A stretch of DNA of 40,256 bases from Betaproteobacteria bacterium (GTDB taxonomy: Bacteria > Pseudomonadota > Gammaproteobacteria > Burkholderiales > Thiobacillaceae). Position 1 is the stretch's first letter; every line of letters starts with the position of its first letter. Positions 17,395 through 25,423 of the stretch are shown piece by piece. Below the pieces are notes generated by a model. That model was not told the origin of the DNA. It did not search any database and was given only the letters and a program-made list of their open reading frames with translations. The stretch lies in the NCBI GenBank assembly GCA_020061585.1, contig JAGUXX010000245.1, positions 1-40,256 of the forward strand. The letters are read 5' to 3'. The position numbers were made by a program, and so were the translations under genes.

Positions 17395-17718
17395 TCAACT
17401 GTTCAAATATGCCGGTACGGCACAGGTTTCGAATCCATCCTGCTGCTCGATCAATTCCGGCGGCATGGCTTCGTAAGTGCGTTCATCATCGGCGAGGTAG
17501 TGGTAGACCATCTCGGCCATGATGACCTGGGGAATCGCCTTGATGCGTTTGACCCCCTCGATCTCGGCGTGGATGTCCTCCGCTTCCTGCACCGCGACGA
17601 TGCGGCCGGTCGCGGCATCCACCTGATGCACTTCAACACCTTCGAGGGCGTTCAGCGCCGCGATGACCTGCGTGTGGTGATCGGGTTTGCTCATCACCAA
17701 AATGCCAGAAAAATTCAC
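17395..17718 (-). CDS. napD: NapA signal-peptide-binding chaperone NapD
   Basis: The 107-residue protein has the NapD ferredoxin-like fold: VNFSGILVMSKPDHHTQVIAAL at the start, then a LEGVEVHQVDAATGRIV strand. NapD binds the Tat signal of NapA and holds back export until the cofactor is in. The GTG at 17718 is chosen because AAGGAGGA stands 6 bases upstream and it gives the family's N-terminus; an upstream start at 17763 lacks this. The C-terminal extension of about 20 residues (PPELIEQQDGFETC) is longer than in E. coli. It is the first gene of napDAGHB and is controlled from the shared upstream region. Confidence 0.9.
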   Translation of the reverse strand: MNFSGILVMSKPDHHTQVIAALNALEGVEVHQVDAATGRIVAVQEAEDIHAEIEGVKRIKAIPQVIMAEMVYHYLADDERTYEAMPPELIEQQDGFETCAVPAYLNS

Positions 17719-17746
17719 GGTCTTCCTCCTTGGGTTAGACGTGGGG

Positions 17747-17791
17747 ACTATCCTGACAAGCACATCCTTTAATTACTTTGACAATGGTCAA
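17747..17791. promoter_or_regulatory. DNR/FNR-type box with nap promoter
   Basis: The palindrome TTGAC-AATG-GTCAA is at 17778-17791, exactly the TTGAC-N4-GTCAA form known for DNR/NnrR-type regulators and one base per half-site from the FNR box. On the minus strand an AGGATA -10 element at 17749-17754 places the box at about -41.5 relative to the predicted nap start, the class II activator position. On the plus strand a TTAAT -10-like element lies at a similar distance towards the regulator gene, so the box may serve both. Confidence 0.8.
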
Positions 17792-17857
17792 GTTTGAACC
17801 AAGCTTTAAATGTCTTAATGCCGCGCCGCAATCGCCGCTTGGCGCCAAGGGAAGATC

Positions 17858-18547
17858 TTGATTCTGGAAACCCGTCACTCCATCGCCGAAATCCTGTCCC
17901 GCCAGCCGCTGTTCCGCGGTTTGTCGGATATTGAGCTGGCGCAAGTCTCGGCCGGCAGCCGGGAATTCCGCGTCCGGAAAAACGAAGTGCTGTTCCACAA
18001 GGGCGACCCGGCGGAGGGCATGCATGTCGTGGTCATGGGGCAAATGAAGCTGTCGCTGCCGTCCGCGCAAGGTGTCGAGAAGATCGTCCATATGTGCGGC
18101 CCCGGTGCCACCTTCGGCGAGGCGGTGGTGTTTCTCGACAAACCTTACCCGGTCAGCGCTCAGGCGATGACCGATAGCCTGATTCTGCTGGTCTCCAAGC
18201 AGGTCCTGCTTGATGCGATGCACGTCAACGCCATGCTCAGCCGCAAGATGCTGGCCAGTCTCTCGTCACGCCTGCACGAACTGCTTGGCGATATGGAAAG
18301 CTGCACCTTGCGCACCAGCATGCAGCGCGTGGTCTGCTTTCTGATTCAAGCAGCGCCGAGCGGCTCGACGGATAGGTTCGAGATCACCTTGACCGCCAGC
18401 AAACAAAACATCGCCTCGCAATTGAATCTGGCCCCGGAAACCTTTTCGCGGGCGCTGGGCAACCTCAGCGAAAAGGGCCTGATCCAGGTCAAAGGTCGCA
18501 CGATCACGGTGCTGGACAGGCAATTGCTGAGTGCCTTCAGCACTTGA
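17858..18547 (+). CDS. CRP/FNR family transcriptional regulator
   Basis: The 229-residue protein has an N-terminal cyclic-nucleotide-binding-like domain (about 20-125), a dimerisation helix and a C-terminal winged helix. The recognition helix PETFSRAL has E194, S197 and R198, the same E..SR set that FNR uses to read TTGA half-sites. There is no N-terminal cysteine cluster, so it is not an oxygen-sensing FNR. It more closely resembles the DNR/NnrR group, which responds to nitrogen oxides through haem. Start is TTG at 17858, with AAGGGAAG upstream. It is divergent from nap and shares a matching box, so it probably controls nap and itself. Confidence 0.85.
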   Translation: MILETRHSIAEILSRQPLFRGLSDIELAQVSAGSREFRVRKNEVLFHKGDPAEGMHVVVMGQMKLSLPSAQGVEKIVHMCGPGATFGEAVVFLDKPYPVSAQAMTDSLILLVSKQVLLDAMHVNAMLSRKMLASLSSRLHELLGDMESCTLRTSMQRVVCFLIQAAPSGSTDRFEITLTASKQNIASQLNLAPETFSRALGNLSEKGLIQVKGRTITVLDRQLLSAFST

Positions 18548-18601
18548 ATTTACGTTTTTTGGCGGGTCATTATTTACCCACCATGCAATCCTGAAAGCCG
18601 C

Positions 18602-18748
18602 CTACCGGGTAGCTTGTAACCCATCTCTTGCCCGCCGCCACGCAGCCAGCCTGCATTGATGCGGAGAGTCGGCGAGATTGCGCAAATGGCACGCCGCTTG
18701 CGGGCAATGGATCTGTAGTCTTGGTGTGGCGTTGCACGCTCGCCGACT
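18602..18748 (+). promoter_or_regulatory. Sigma-54 promoter with flanking inverted repeats
   Basis: TGGCACG-N4-TTGC at 18687-18701 is an exact match to the sigma-54 -24/-12 consensus with correct spacing; transcription would start near 18713, about 94 bases before the peptidase ATG. A 10-base inverted repeat (AGTCGGCGAG at 18667-18676 and its complement at 18739-18748) brackets the promoter. An 11-base palindrome CTACC-G-GGTAG at 18602-18612 sits near -105, where sigma-54 activators usually bind. The promoter match is seen directly; activator binding is inferred. Confidence 0.7.
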
Positions 18749-18806
18749 ATTTGCCGGGCGCGAGCCATGCTTCCTCGCCGGGCATGCTGATCACAGGAGA
18801 CCCGCC

Positions 18807-20816
18807 ATGGCGACGAAAACCGTCAAATCGAAATCTGTCGCAGCGCCCAAAGCGGCTGCTTCCGCCAAATCCTGGAACAAGCTGAAATCCAGTCTCAACG
18901 TGCTACCGGACAGCATCGATATTCGCGATCTGGTGTATCAGCCGAGTCTGTTTTCGGTGCCGCCGGCGCTGGTGAATTGCGGGCGCGTGCCGGAAATACT
19001 CGATCAGGGCCAGGAAGGTGCTTGCACCGGCTTCGCTTTGGCGGCGGTGGCCAATTTTCTGTTGCATCAGCAGGGCCGGAGCCGACGTGTGAGCCCGCGC
19101 ATGTTGTACGAGTTGGCGCGGCGTTATGACGAGTGGCCGGGCGAGTGGTACGAGGGGTCTTCGGCGCGCGGCGCGATGAAGGGCTGGCTGCGGCATGGCG
19201 CGTGTCAACGTGATTTGTGGACCGACGCGATGCGTGGCACCCGGCACATGACGCAAGCGGTGGCCAAGGACGCGATGCAGAGTCCCGGCGGCGCCTATTA
19301 CCGGGTCAACCATCGCCAGGTGCGCGACATGCACGCGGCGCTGACCGATGTCGGTATCCTCTACGCGACATTGATGGTGCATGAGGGCTGGTTCGAACCC
19401 GGACCGGCAACCACGACAATCGATTATGTCGATGCCGGGAAGAAGAAGTCGATCAAGCTGCCGATCATCACGCGCAAGGGCCGCGCCGATGGCGGCCATG
19501 CCATCGCCATTGTCGGCTATGGCGAACACGGTTTCATCGTGCAGAACTCGTGGGGACCGAGTTGGGGCAATAGGGGTTTCGCGCTGTTGCCGTATGAAGA
19601 CTATATGCTGCACGCAACCGACGTCTGGGTGGGGCAACTGGGCGTGCCGGTCAGCGTCGACGTCTGGGCCGAAGAAGAAAAGAAAAACGACACCATATCC
19701 GAAGGCGCCTCCCGCGCGCTGCCGGCGCTGACACTGGATACCCTGCGCCCGTATGTCATCAACGTCGGCAACAACGGCGAATTGTCCGGCAACGGCGATT
19801 ACTGGACCACGCCGGAAGATCTGGAACGGCTGGTAACGGAAGAAATTCCGAAAGCGACCCAGCATTGGAAAAAACGCCGCGTCATGCTCTATCTGCACGG
19901 TGGCCTGAACAACGAGAAAGCGGCCGCCAAGCGGGTCGCCTCAATGCGCGGCGCCTGCCTGTCAAACGAAATCTACCCGCTGCATGTAATGTGGGAGACC
20001 GGCTTCATGGAGTCGCTGACCAGTTATTTCAGCGACTGGTTCACCAACGCCGACAAACTTTCCGGACGCAGCCTGCTGGACAGCGTCGGCGAGGGACGCG
20101 ACTGGATGATCGAGCGCAGCCTGGCGTTTCCGCTACGCAAGATCTGGGGCGAGATGAAGGAGAACGCCTGCCTGTCTTCCGACCATGCACAACAGCGCGG
20201 AGCCATGCAGTTGCTGGCCAACAACATCAAGCAGGCGGGCAAGACCGGCGGCAAAAATTGGGAATTGCATGTGGTGGCGCATTCCGCCGGCAGCATCTTC
20301 TTCGCTTACATGCTGCGGCATATCATCGATTTGAAATTGCCGTTGCAGAGCGTGCAGTTCCTGGCGCCGGCTGTGGAAATGGAACTGTTCCGCGACAAGA
20401 TCTACCAGCCCGCCAGCCAGGGCAAATGTCCGTTGCCGATCATGTATCTGTTATCCGATCAAGCCGAGCGCGACGACACCGTCGGCGGCCGGCTGGTGTA
20501 TGGCAAATCGCTGCTCTATCTGGTTTCCAATGCCTGCGAGAAAAAGCGCGGCAGCGCCATCCTCGGCATGCAAGCATTTCTTGACCGGGACAAGACGCTG
20601 AAAGCGGCATACCGAGCGCCATGCAATGACGGCTTGCCGCGCCTGATCGTCGCCAACACCAAGCGGGAAACCGAGGGCAAGGAACAGGTCTCCAGCCAGA
20701 GCGCTACGCATGGCGGTTTCGATAACGATGTGGCGACGATGAACTCGGTGCTCTACCGGATACTCGGCGGCGCGCCCACGCGGCCATTCTCGCGGCATGA
20801 CCTCAACTACGACTGA
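18807..20816 (+). CDS. Papain-like (C1) peptidase fused to an alpha/beta hydrolase
   Basis: The 669-residue protein starts with a Lys/Ala-rich tail of about 28 residues. A papain-family domain follows (about 36-285), with oxyanion Gln67, nucleophile Cys73, His231 in GGHAIAIVGYG and Asn247 in QNSWGPSWG. The second half (about 355-645) looks like an alpha/beta hydrolase: LHGG at 363-366, nucleophile Ser493 in AHSAG, with Asp551 and His635 as likely partners. All expected catalytic residues of both units are present. No signal peptide is seen, so it is cytosolic or exported another way. The start has AGGAG upstream. A sigma-54 promoter lies in front, and an amidase gene follows after 23 bases. 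The substrate is unknown. Confidence 0.8.
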   Translation: MATKTVKSKSVAAPKAAASAKSWNKLKSSLNVLPDSIDIRDLVYQPSLFSVPPALVNCGRVPEILDQGQEGACTGFALAAVANFLLHQQGRSRRVSPRMLYELARRYDEWPGEWYEGSSARGAMKGWLRHGACQRDLWTDAMRGTRHMTQAVAKDAMQSPGGAYYRVNHRQVRDMHAALTDVGILYATLMVHEGWFEPGPATTTIDYVDAGKKKSIKLPIITRKGRADGGHAIAIVGYGEHGFIVQNSWGPSWGNRGFALLPYEDYMLHATDVWVGQLGVPVSVDVWAEEEKKNDTISEGASRALPALTLDTLRPYVINVGNNGELSGNGDYWTTPEDLERLVTEEIPKATQHWKKRRVMLYLHGGLNNEKAAAKRVASMRGACLSNEIYPLHVMWETGFMESLTSYFSDWFTNADKLSGRSLLDSVGEGRDWMIERSLAFPLRKIWGEMKENACLSSDHAQQRGAMQLLANNIKQAGKTGGKNWELHVVAHSAGSIFFAYMLRHIIDLKLPLQSVQFLAPAVEMELFRDKIYQPASQGKCPLPIMYLLSDQAERDDTVGGRLVYGKSLLYLVSNACEKKRGSAILGMQAFLDRDKTLKAAYRAPCNDGLPRLIVANTKRETEGKEQVSSQSATHGGFDNDVATMNSVLYRILGGAPTRPFSRHDLNYD

Positions 20817-20839
20817 TATGCGCACGTACTGGAGTTCAC

Positions 20840-21673
20840 ATGAAGATCAATAACCATAGGCTCATCGCCGACGATGGCAACCCGATCCCTTATGCCGAGA
20901 CGCCCAACAAGAGCGGCGTGATGACACCCGAGTACCTGGTCATGCATTACACCGCCGGCAGCAGCGCCGCGGGTTCGGTGGCCTGGATGCGCAATCCGGC
21001 GGCGCGGGCGGCGGCGCATCTGGTGATCGGCCGCGACGGTCGCATCACGCAACTGGCGCCGTTCAACCGCGTCACCTGGCACGCCGGGCAATCGCAATGG
21101 GCCGGACGCGGCGGGCTGAACGGCTTCTCCATCGGCATTGAACTCGATAACGCCGGCAAGCTGGAGCGCGCCGGCGGCCAATGGCGCTCGGCCATCAGCA
21201 AGCGTGTCTATGCCGACGATGATGTCTTGCTCGCCAACCACAAGCACGACCATCCCGGCGCGCCGCCATCCGGCTGGCACGAATACAGCGAGGCGCAACT
21301 CGACGCCGCCGGCGAGGTCGGGCTGTTGCTGGTGGACAAGTACGCGTTGCGGGATGTGCTTGGTCATGAGGACATCGCCCCCGGCCGCAAATCCGATCCC
21401 GGACCGGCATTTCCGATGGCCAGTTTCCGCGCCCGCCTGCTCGGCCGCGCGGACGCCGAGGTCGAGGTTTACCGAACCAGCGCGGCGCTGAATGTGCGAG
21501 CCGGCCCCGGCACCGAATACGCCGCGCTGCCCGGCAGCCCATTGCCGCCGGATACCCCGGTGGCCATGCTGGAACAACAGGGCATCTGGTGGCGGGTGGA
21601 CGTACTGGATACGGTGAGTGGCGTCATGGACCTGATCGGCTGGTGCCACAGCCGGTTTCTGGTCAAGGCTTGA
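20840..21673 (+). CDS. N-acetylmuramoyl-L-alanine amidase with SH3b domain
   Basis: The 277-residue protein has an Amidase_2 (AmpD/PGRP) domain at about residues 28-195. The likely zinc ligands are His36 (VMHYTAG), His176 (GHEDIAPGRK) and Asp186, with Glu101 in GIELDN. A bacterial SH3 domain (about 208-275, ALNVRAGPGTEY) could bind cell-wall peptides. The enzyme would cut the amide bond between MurNAc and the stem peptide. No signal peptide is visible, as in phage endolysins or cytosolic AmpD. It starts 23 bases after the peptidase-hydrolase gene and is likely in the same sigma-54-driven transcript. Confidence 0.88.
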   Translation: MKINNHRLIADDGNPIPYAETPNKSGVMTPEYLVMHYTAGSSAAGSVAWMRNPAARAAAHLVIGRDGRITQLAPFNRVTWHAGQSQWAGRGGLNGFSIGIELDNAGKLERAGGQWRSAISKRVYADDDVLLANHKHDHPGAPPSGWHEYSEAQLDAAGEVGLLLVDKYALRDVLGHEDIAPGRKSDPGPAFPMASFRARLLGRADAEVEVYRTSAALNVRAGPGTEYAALPGSPLPPDTPVAMLEQQGIWWRVDVLDTVSGVMDLIGWCHSRFLVKA

Positions 21674-21787
21674 TCGCCTGACCAAGGCTTGACTTCCGCG
21701 ATTGCGTCGCGCCCGGCACAACGCCGCGCTTCTGGTTTACGGAGCCGGCCGGTATAGTGCGCGGGCCATTTTCAGCCGGATTGTGCC

Positions 21788-22684
21788 GTGTCCCTAGCCG
21801 CAGTTTCCCAACTCATCACCGTGCGCGACTGGTTGCGTTATGCCGTCTCGCGTTTCAATCAGGCCGAACTGTTCTTCGGCCATGGCAGCAGCAACGCCTA
21901 CGACGAAGCGGCTTATCTGATACTGCATACGCTGCATTTGCCGCTGGATCGACTGGAGCCGTTTCTCGATGCCCGCCTGTTGCCGGAGGAAGCCGAGCAG
22001 ATCGCACTGATCCTGACGCGCCGCGTCGAGGAGCGTTTGCCGGCCCCGTATCTGACCAACGAGGCCTGGTTGCAAGGCTATCGCTTCCATGTCGATGAGC
22101 GGGTGATCGTGCCGCGCTCGTTTCTGGCGCCGCTGATCCTGGAACAGTTGCAGCCCTGGTTGCGGCAACCGGAGAACGTCTTCCGAGCGCTGGATTTATG
22201 TACCGGCTCAGGCTGCCTGGCTGTATTGCTGGCGGAAGCCTTCCCGGATGCCGAGATCGATGCGGTGGACCTTTCCGCCGACGCGCTGGAAGTCGCGCAG
22301 CGCAATATTGACGATTACGGACTGGAAGACCGCATCCAGCTTCATCATGGCGATCTGTTCGCGCCATTGGCGGGCTTGACATACGACCTGATCGTTTCCA
22401 ACCCGCCCTACGTCAACGCCGCGAGCGTCGCCGCGCTGCCTCGCGAATATCGCCACGAACCCGCGCTGGCGCTCGGCTCCGGGGTGGATGGATTGGACGC
22501 AACGCGGATCATCCTGCGCGATGCGGCGCGGCATCTCAATCCCGGCGGCTTGCTGGCGGTGGAAATCGGCCACAATCGCGCCGAGATGGAAGCCGCATTT
22601 CCGGACCTGGAAATGGTCTGGCCGGATATCGAAGGTGGAAGCGGAACGGTATTTCTGCTCAGCCGTGAACAATTGGCAACATGA
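21788..22684 (+). CDS. prmB: 50S ribosomal protein L3 glutamine methyltransferase
   Basis: The 298-residue protein is a HemK-family N5-glutamine methyltransferase. The SAM-binding motif DLCTGSGC is at 136-143 and the catalytic NPPY at 205-208. The N-terminal helical substrate domain and the segment LPAPYLTNEAWLQGYRFHVDERVIVPRS identify the PrmB branch rather than PrmC, which methylates release factors. PrmB modifies a glutamine in ribosomal protein L3. The start is a GTG at 21788. The upstream amidase gene is 114 bases away and probably belongs to another unit. Confidence 0.93.
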   Translation: MSLAAVSQLITVRDWLRYAVSRFNQAELFFGHGSSNAYDEAAYLILHTLHLPLDRLEPFLDARLLPEEAEQIALILTRRVEERLPAPYLTNEAWLQGYRFHVDERVIVPRSFLAPLILEQLQPWLRQPENVFRALDLCTGSGCLAVLLAEAFPDAEIDAVDLSADALEVAQRNIDDYGLEDRIQLHHGDLFAPLAGLTYDLIVSNPPYVNAASVAALPREYRHEPALALGSGVDGLDATRIILRDAARHLNPGGLLAVEIGHNRAEMEAAFPDLEMVWPDIEGGSGTVFLLSREQLAT

Positions 22685-22731
22685 CATCAACTTATAATGG
22701 CGAAAGCCAAGACCAACTTATGGAGTCCGTC

Positions 22732-23415
22732 ATGGAACAACTCGACATTTTCGTCGCTTCGCTGACCTCGTTCTGGACTCAACTCGCCAGTTTCGTTCCG
22801 CAATTGCTGGGCGCCATCGTCGCCCTGCTGCTCGGCTGGATGCTGGCCAAACTGGCGCGCAGCGGCGTGATGCGGCTGCTGGTGTTGATGAAATTCGACA
22901 AGGCCACGGAAAAATCGGGCCTCGAAGCCTTCATGAAACATGCCGACCTCGATCTGTCGGTGGCCGCCGTGATCGGCAATCTGGTTTACTGGCTGATCAT
23001 CCTGGTGATGATTGTCACGGTGGCCAATTCGCTAGGCTTGCAGATGGTGGCCGATCTGTTCAACAAAGTGGTGCTGTATATCCCCAATGTCATCGTCGCG
23101 ATCCTGGTTCTGGTATTCGGCACCATCCTGGCGCGCTTCATCAATCGCCTGGTGTTCGCCTGGCTGTCGAACATGGAGTTCGATGGCGCGCTGACGGTGT
23201 CGACTTTCTCCGAGTACGCCATGATGGTGTTCGTGTTCTTCATGGCGATGGAACAGTTGCAGATCGCCAACGAACTGCTGACCGCGGCCTTCATCATCGC
23301 CTTCGGCGCGGTCGGGCTGGCGTTCGCCATCGCCTTCGGGCTCGGCGCGCGCGACTGGGCCGGCAAGGTGGTCGAGAAATTGGTCTCCGACAAGAAACGC
23401 ACACTGCGCGAGTGA
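22732..23415 (+). CDS. Small mechanosensitive-channel-like membrane protein
   Basis: The 227-residue protein has about five hydrophobic segments. It contains the repeated conserved TM-helix motif of the CmpX/MscS-like family: PQLLGAIVALLLGWMLAKLARS near the start and PNVIVAILVLVFGTILARFINR in the middle. A glycine-rich last helix (AFGAVGLAFAIAFGLGARDWAGKVVEKL) resembles an MscS pore helix. The cytoplasmic MscS beta domain is missing. It may form or modulate an ion channel. The ATG at 22732 is favoured because GGAG stands 7 bases upstream; ATGs at 22681 and 22720 lack this. It lies 47 bases after prmB and 31 before the aspartic protease gene. Confidence 0.75.
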   Translation: MEQLDIFVASLTSFWTQLASFVPQLLGAIVALLLGWMLAKLARSGVMRLLVLMKFDKATEKSGLEAFMKHADLDLSVAAVIGNLVYWLIILVMIVTVANSLGLQMVADLFNKVVLYIPNVIVAILVLVFGTILARFINRLVFAWLSNMEFDGALTVSTFSEYAMMVFVFFMAMEQLQIANELLTAAFIIAFGAVGLAFAIAFGLGARDWAGKVVEKLVSDKKRTLRE

Positions 23416-23446
23416 TCTCGGGGCTATACGCGTTGGAACCACGGCC

Positions 23447-23920
23447 TTGAACAAACTTGGCGGCGTCTTTCTGCAAACCGGGATATGGCTCGGCATCGTC
23501 GTGCTGTTGTATCTGTTTTTTCTGCGCCAGGCCGCGCCGCCGGCTCAGCTCGTCGGCGCCGACAATGTCGAATTGAGCCGCGCCCGCGACGGCCATTTCC
23601 ATATCGACGGCACCATCCAGGGCGCTCCGGTGCGGTTTCTGATCGACACCGGCGCCAGCACCGTTTCGATTTCGCAACAACTCGCCAATCGCATCGGACT
23701 GGAGTGCGACGTTGCCGCGACCTACCGCACAGCCAATGGTCTGGTTCAGGGTTGCAACAGTCGCGTCAAAGATCTGGAATTCGGACCGTTCAGAATCGGC
23801 AACGCCAGTGTCGCCATCCTGCCCAATCTGACCAGCGAGGCGCTGTTGGGCATGAATGCGCTACGTAAGGTCCGCATGGAACAGCAGGCGGACAAACTGC
23901 GCATGTCGTTGATCGAGTAA
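23447..23920 (+). CDS. Membrane-anchored retropepsin-like aspartic protease
   Basis: The 157-residue protein has an N-terminal membrane anchor (WLGIVVLLYLFFL) and one retropepsin domain with the active-site triplet D67-T-G-A-S71. The ALLGMNAL segment near the end matches the TIGR02281 clan AA family. Such proteins would act as dimers, with the protease domain in the periplasm. Their substrates are largely unknown. The start is a TTG at 23447; there is no in-frame ATG before the anchor. It faces the Rieske gene tail to tail with 19 bases between. Confidence 0.85.
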   Translation: MNKLGGVFLQTGIWLGIVVLLYLFFLRQAAPPAQLVGADNVELSRARDGHFHIDGTIQGAPVRFLIDTGASTVSISQQLANRIGLECDVAATYRTANGLVQGCNSRVKDLEFGPFRIGNASVAILPNLTSEALLGMNALRKVRMEQQADKLRMSLIE

Positions 23921-23939
23921 TACCGAGCCAGAGGCGCAA

Positions 23940-24248
23940 CTAATCGGCATCCACCCAGATTTGGCCGGCTTCCAGTTTGGCGGGATAGGTCGCCAGCGGA
24001 CACTCCGCTGGTTCATTCAACGGTTTGCCGCTGGCCAGATCAAAGTAGCTGCCATGCAGCGAGCATTTGATCGAACGGCCTTTGACGCAGCCGAACCAGA
24101 GCGAAAATTCCTCATGACTACACATTTCGTCGACGCAGAAATACCCGCCTTCGGCGTTGACCAGCAACAGTTCCTTGCCGGACAGCGCAATGCGTTTCAT
24201 CTGGCCGACGCCCAGCTCGCCGTCCTGGGCAACCGCCGTCCAGGCCAT
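23940..24248 (-). CDS. Rieske [2Fe-2S] ferredoxin-like protein
   Basis: The 102-residue protein is a single Rieske domain. Cluster ligands are C43-x-H45 and C62-x2-H65, with an extra Cys54. It resembles small soluble Rieske ferredoxins such as the BphF and NirD types. It would carry electrons for an oxygenase or reductase, but no oxygenase gene is present here. Its ATG overlaps the stop of the TrpD-like gene (TAATG), so translation is coupled. This pairing suggests that the two proteins work in one process; which one is not known. Confidence 0.88.
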   Translation of the reverse strand: MAWTAVAQDGELGVGQMKRIALSGKELLLVNAEGGYFCVDEMCSHEEFSLWFGCVKGRSIKCSLHGSYFDLASGKPLNEPAECPLATYPAKLEAGQIWVDAD

Positions 24249-25366
24249 TACTTGACCCGCCCCGCCGCGCGGCCGGAGTCCAGTGCTTCCCGCACGCGCT
24301 CGCCAGCGGCCTTGAAAGATGACGCCTTGCCGACGTGGTGCAGAATCAAACTGGCGGTGAGTAGCAGGGAATCGTAGGTCGCGCCCCTTTCGCCGCGCAA
24401 TGCCGCCAATCCGGCTTGAGCGGCGGCTTGCGCCGTGGCCTTGATGTCCACCGCGATGGCGACTTCATCGGCGCGTTCGGTTTTCGGCAAATCATCCGGC
24501 AACGGCACCGCGCGAGCCGTTTGCTCGATCCCCAGCACCGCGGGATCAAGATCGATCTCGTACTCCTCGCCGTGGTTGTCGTAGCGCGTCGCCTTGCCGG
24601 GCTGGCGCAGCGAAGGAATCACTCCGCCTTCCACCCCGCGAATGATCAACGCCGAATCGAACCCGGCATGGCGGGCCAGCATGGCGTAGATCGGCGGATA
24701 GGGTTTGTGTACATATCCGGTGACCAGATGCGTTTTCTTGCGACCGACTATCGGCTTGGCCTGGGTTTCGATGGTGGTCACCGCCTGGCGCTTGATGATC
24801 TTGGTGCGCAGCGGGATCAGGTCATGCAAGGCCGGACAGAACCGCGCCTGATCGACATAGCTCCAGCCGATGGCCGGATCCGCCAGACGGGCGGCGGCTT
24901 CGGCGGGAGACAAATCGACATTGACGCCGGCGGCGCGGATCACATGACGGGCCGTGACGCCGTATTTCGGCCCCACCGCTTCCAGTCCGTGGCAAATCGC
25001 CGGGACGCCAAGCTCCGCCAGCAAAGGCGCCAGGAACGGCGCGGCCGGCAGGCAGCGGTTATAGCCATCGTAGGGATCGGCGATATCGACCACTTCGTCG
25101 ACCTCGGCGACCACCCGCTGAGTGGCGTCAAGTATCGCGTCGAGTATGCCTTTGAATTCGTCGTTGCTTTCGCGCTTCATGCGCAGCGCGATGAAGAAAA
25201 TACCTGCTTGAACGGGATCGACCGCGTTCTCCAGAATCGCCTGCATGCCAAGTTTGGCCTCCTCCACCGAGATGTCCTTCGACAACTCCGGTCCAGTCGC
25301 GATGCGCTGGATGATGGAATGCATGGTCTTGGCAAGATCCAGACTGGGTGCGAGCGGTGCGTTCAT
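24248..25366 (-). CDS. Anthranilate phosphoribosyltransferase-like protein (TrpD2-like), degenerate active site
   Basis: The 372-residue protein has the nucleoside-phosphorylase class III fold: an N-terminal helical domain (DISVEEAKLGMQAIL..DPVQAGIFFIALRMK) and an alpha/beta C-domain. The phosphate-binding GTGGD loop of real TrpD is replaced by ADPYDGYNRC (about 96-105), and the KHGNR motif by CHGLEAVGPKYG (about 125-136). PRPP transfer is therefore unlikely. It may bind nucleic acid, as E. coli YbiB does, or another ligand. ATG at 25366 has AAGGAG upstream. A sigma-70 promoter lies between it and the activator gene. It is coupled to the Rieske gene. Confidence 0.8.
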   Translation of the reverse strand: MNAPLAPSLDLAKTMHSIIQRIATGPELSKDISVEEAKLGMQAILENAVDPVQAGIFFIALRMKRESNDEFKGILDAILDATQRVVAEVDEVVDIADPYDGYNRCLPAAPFLAPLLAELGVPAICHGLEAVGPKYGVTARHVIRAAGVNVDLSPAEAAARLADPAIGWSYVDQARFCPALHDLIPLRTKIIKRQAVTTIETQAKPIVGRKKTHLVTGYVHKPYPPIYAMLARHAGFDSALIIRGVEGGVIPSLRQPGKATRYDNHGEEYEIDLDPAVLGIEQTARAVPLPDDLPKTERADEVAIAVDIKATAQAAAQAGLAALRGERGATYDSLLLTASLILHHVGKASSFKAAGERVREALDSGRAAGRVK

Positions 25367-25391
25367 TAGCAACTCCTTAAATTGATGTGCG

Positions 25392-25420
25392 AGGATAGGC
25401 AGGCCGGCCGGGATGGTCAA
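25392..25420 (-). promoter_or_regulatory. Candidate sigma-70 promoter of the TrpD-like/Rieske pair
   Basis: On the minus strand TTGACC and TATCCT are separated by exactly 17 bases, in the 57-base gap after the sigma-54 activator stop. The predicted start is about 20 bases before the TrpD-like ATG. This suggests that the pair can be expressed apart from the activator. Confidence 0.55.
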
Positions 25421-25423
25421 CCA

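Noticed and set aside
24248..25366. Calling this gene trpD
   Set aside because: Both substrate-binding loops of anthranilate phosphoribosyltransferase are replaced and no other trp biosynthesis gene is nearby (trpS and trpH are not part of that pathway).
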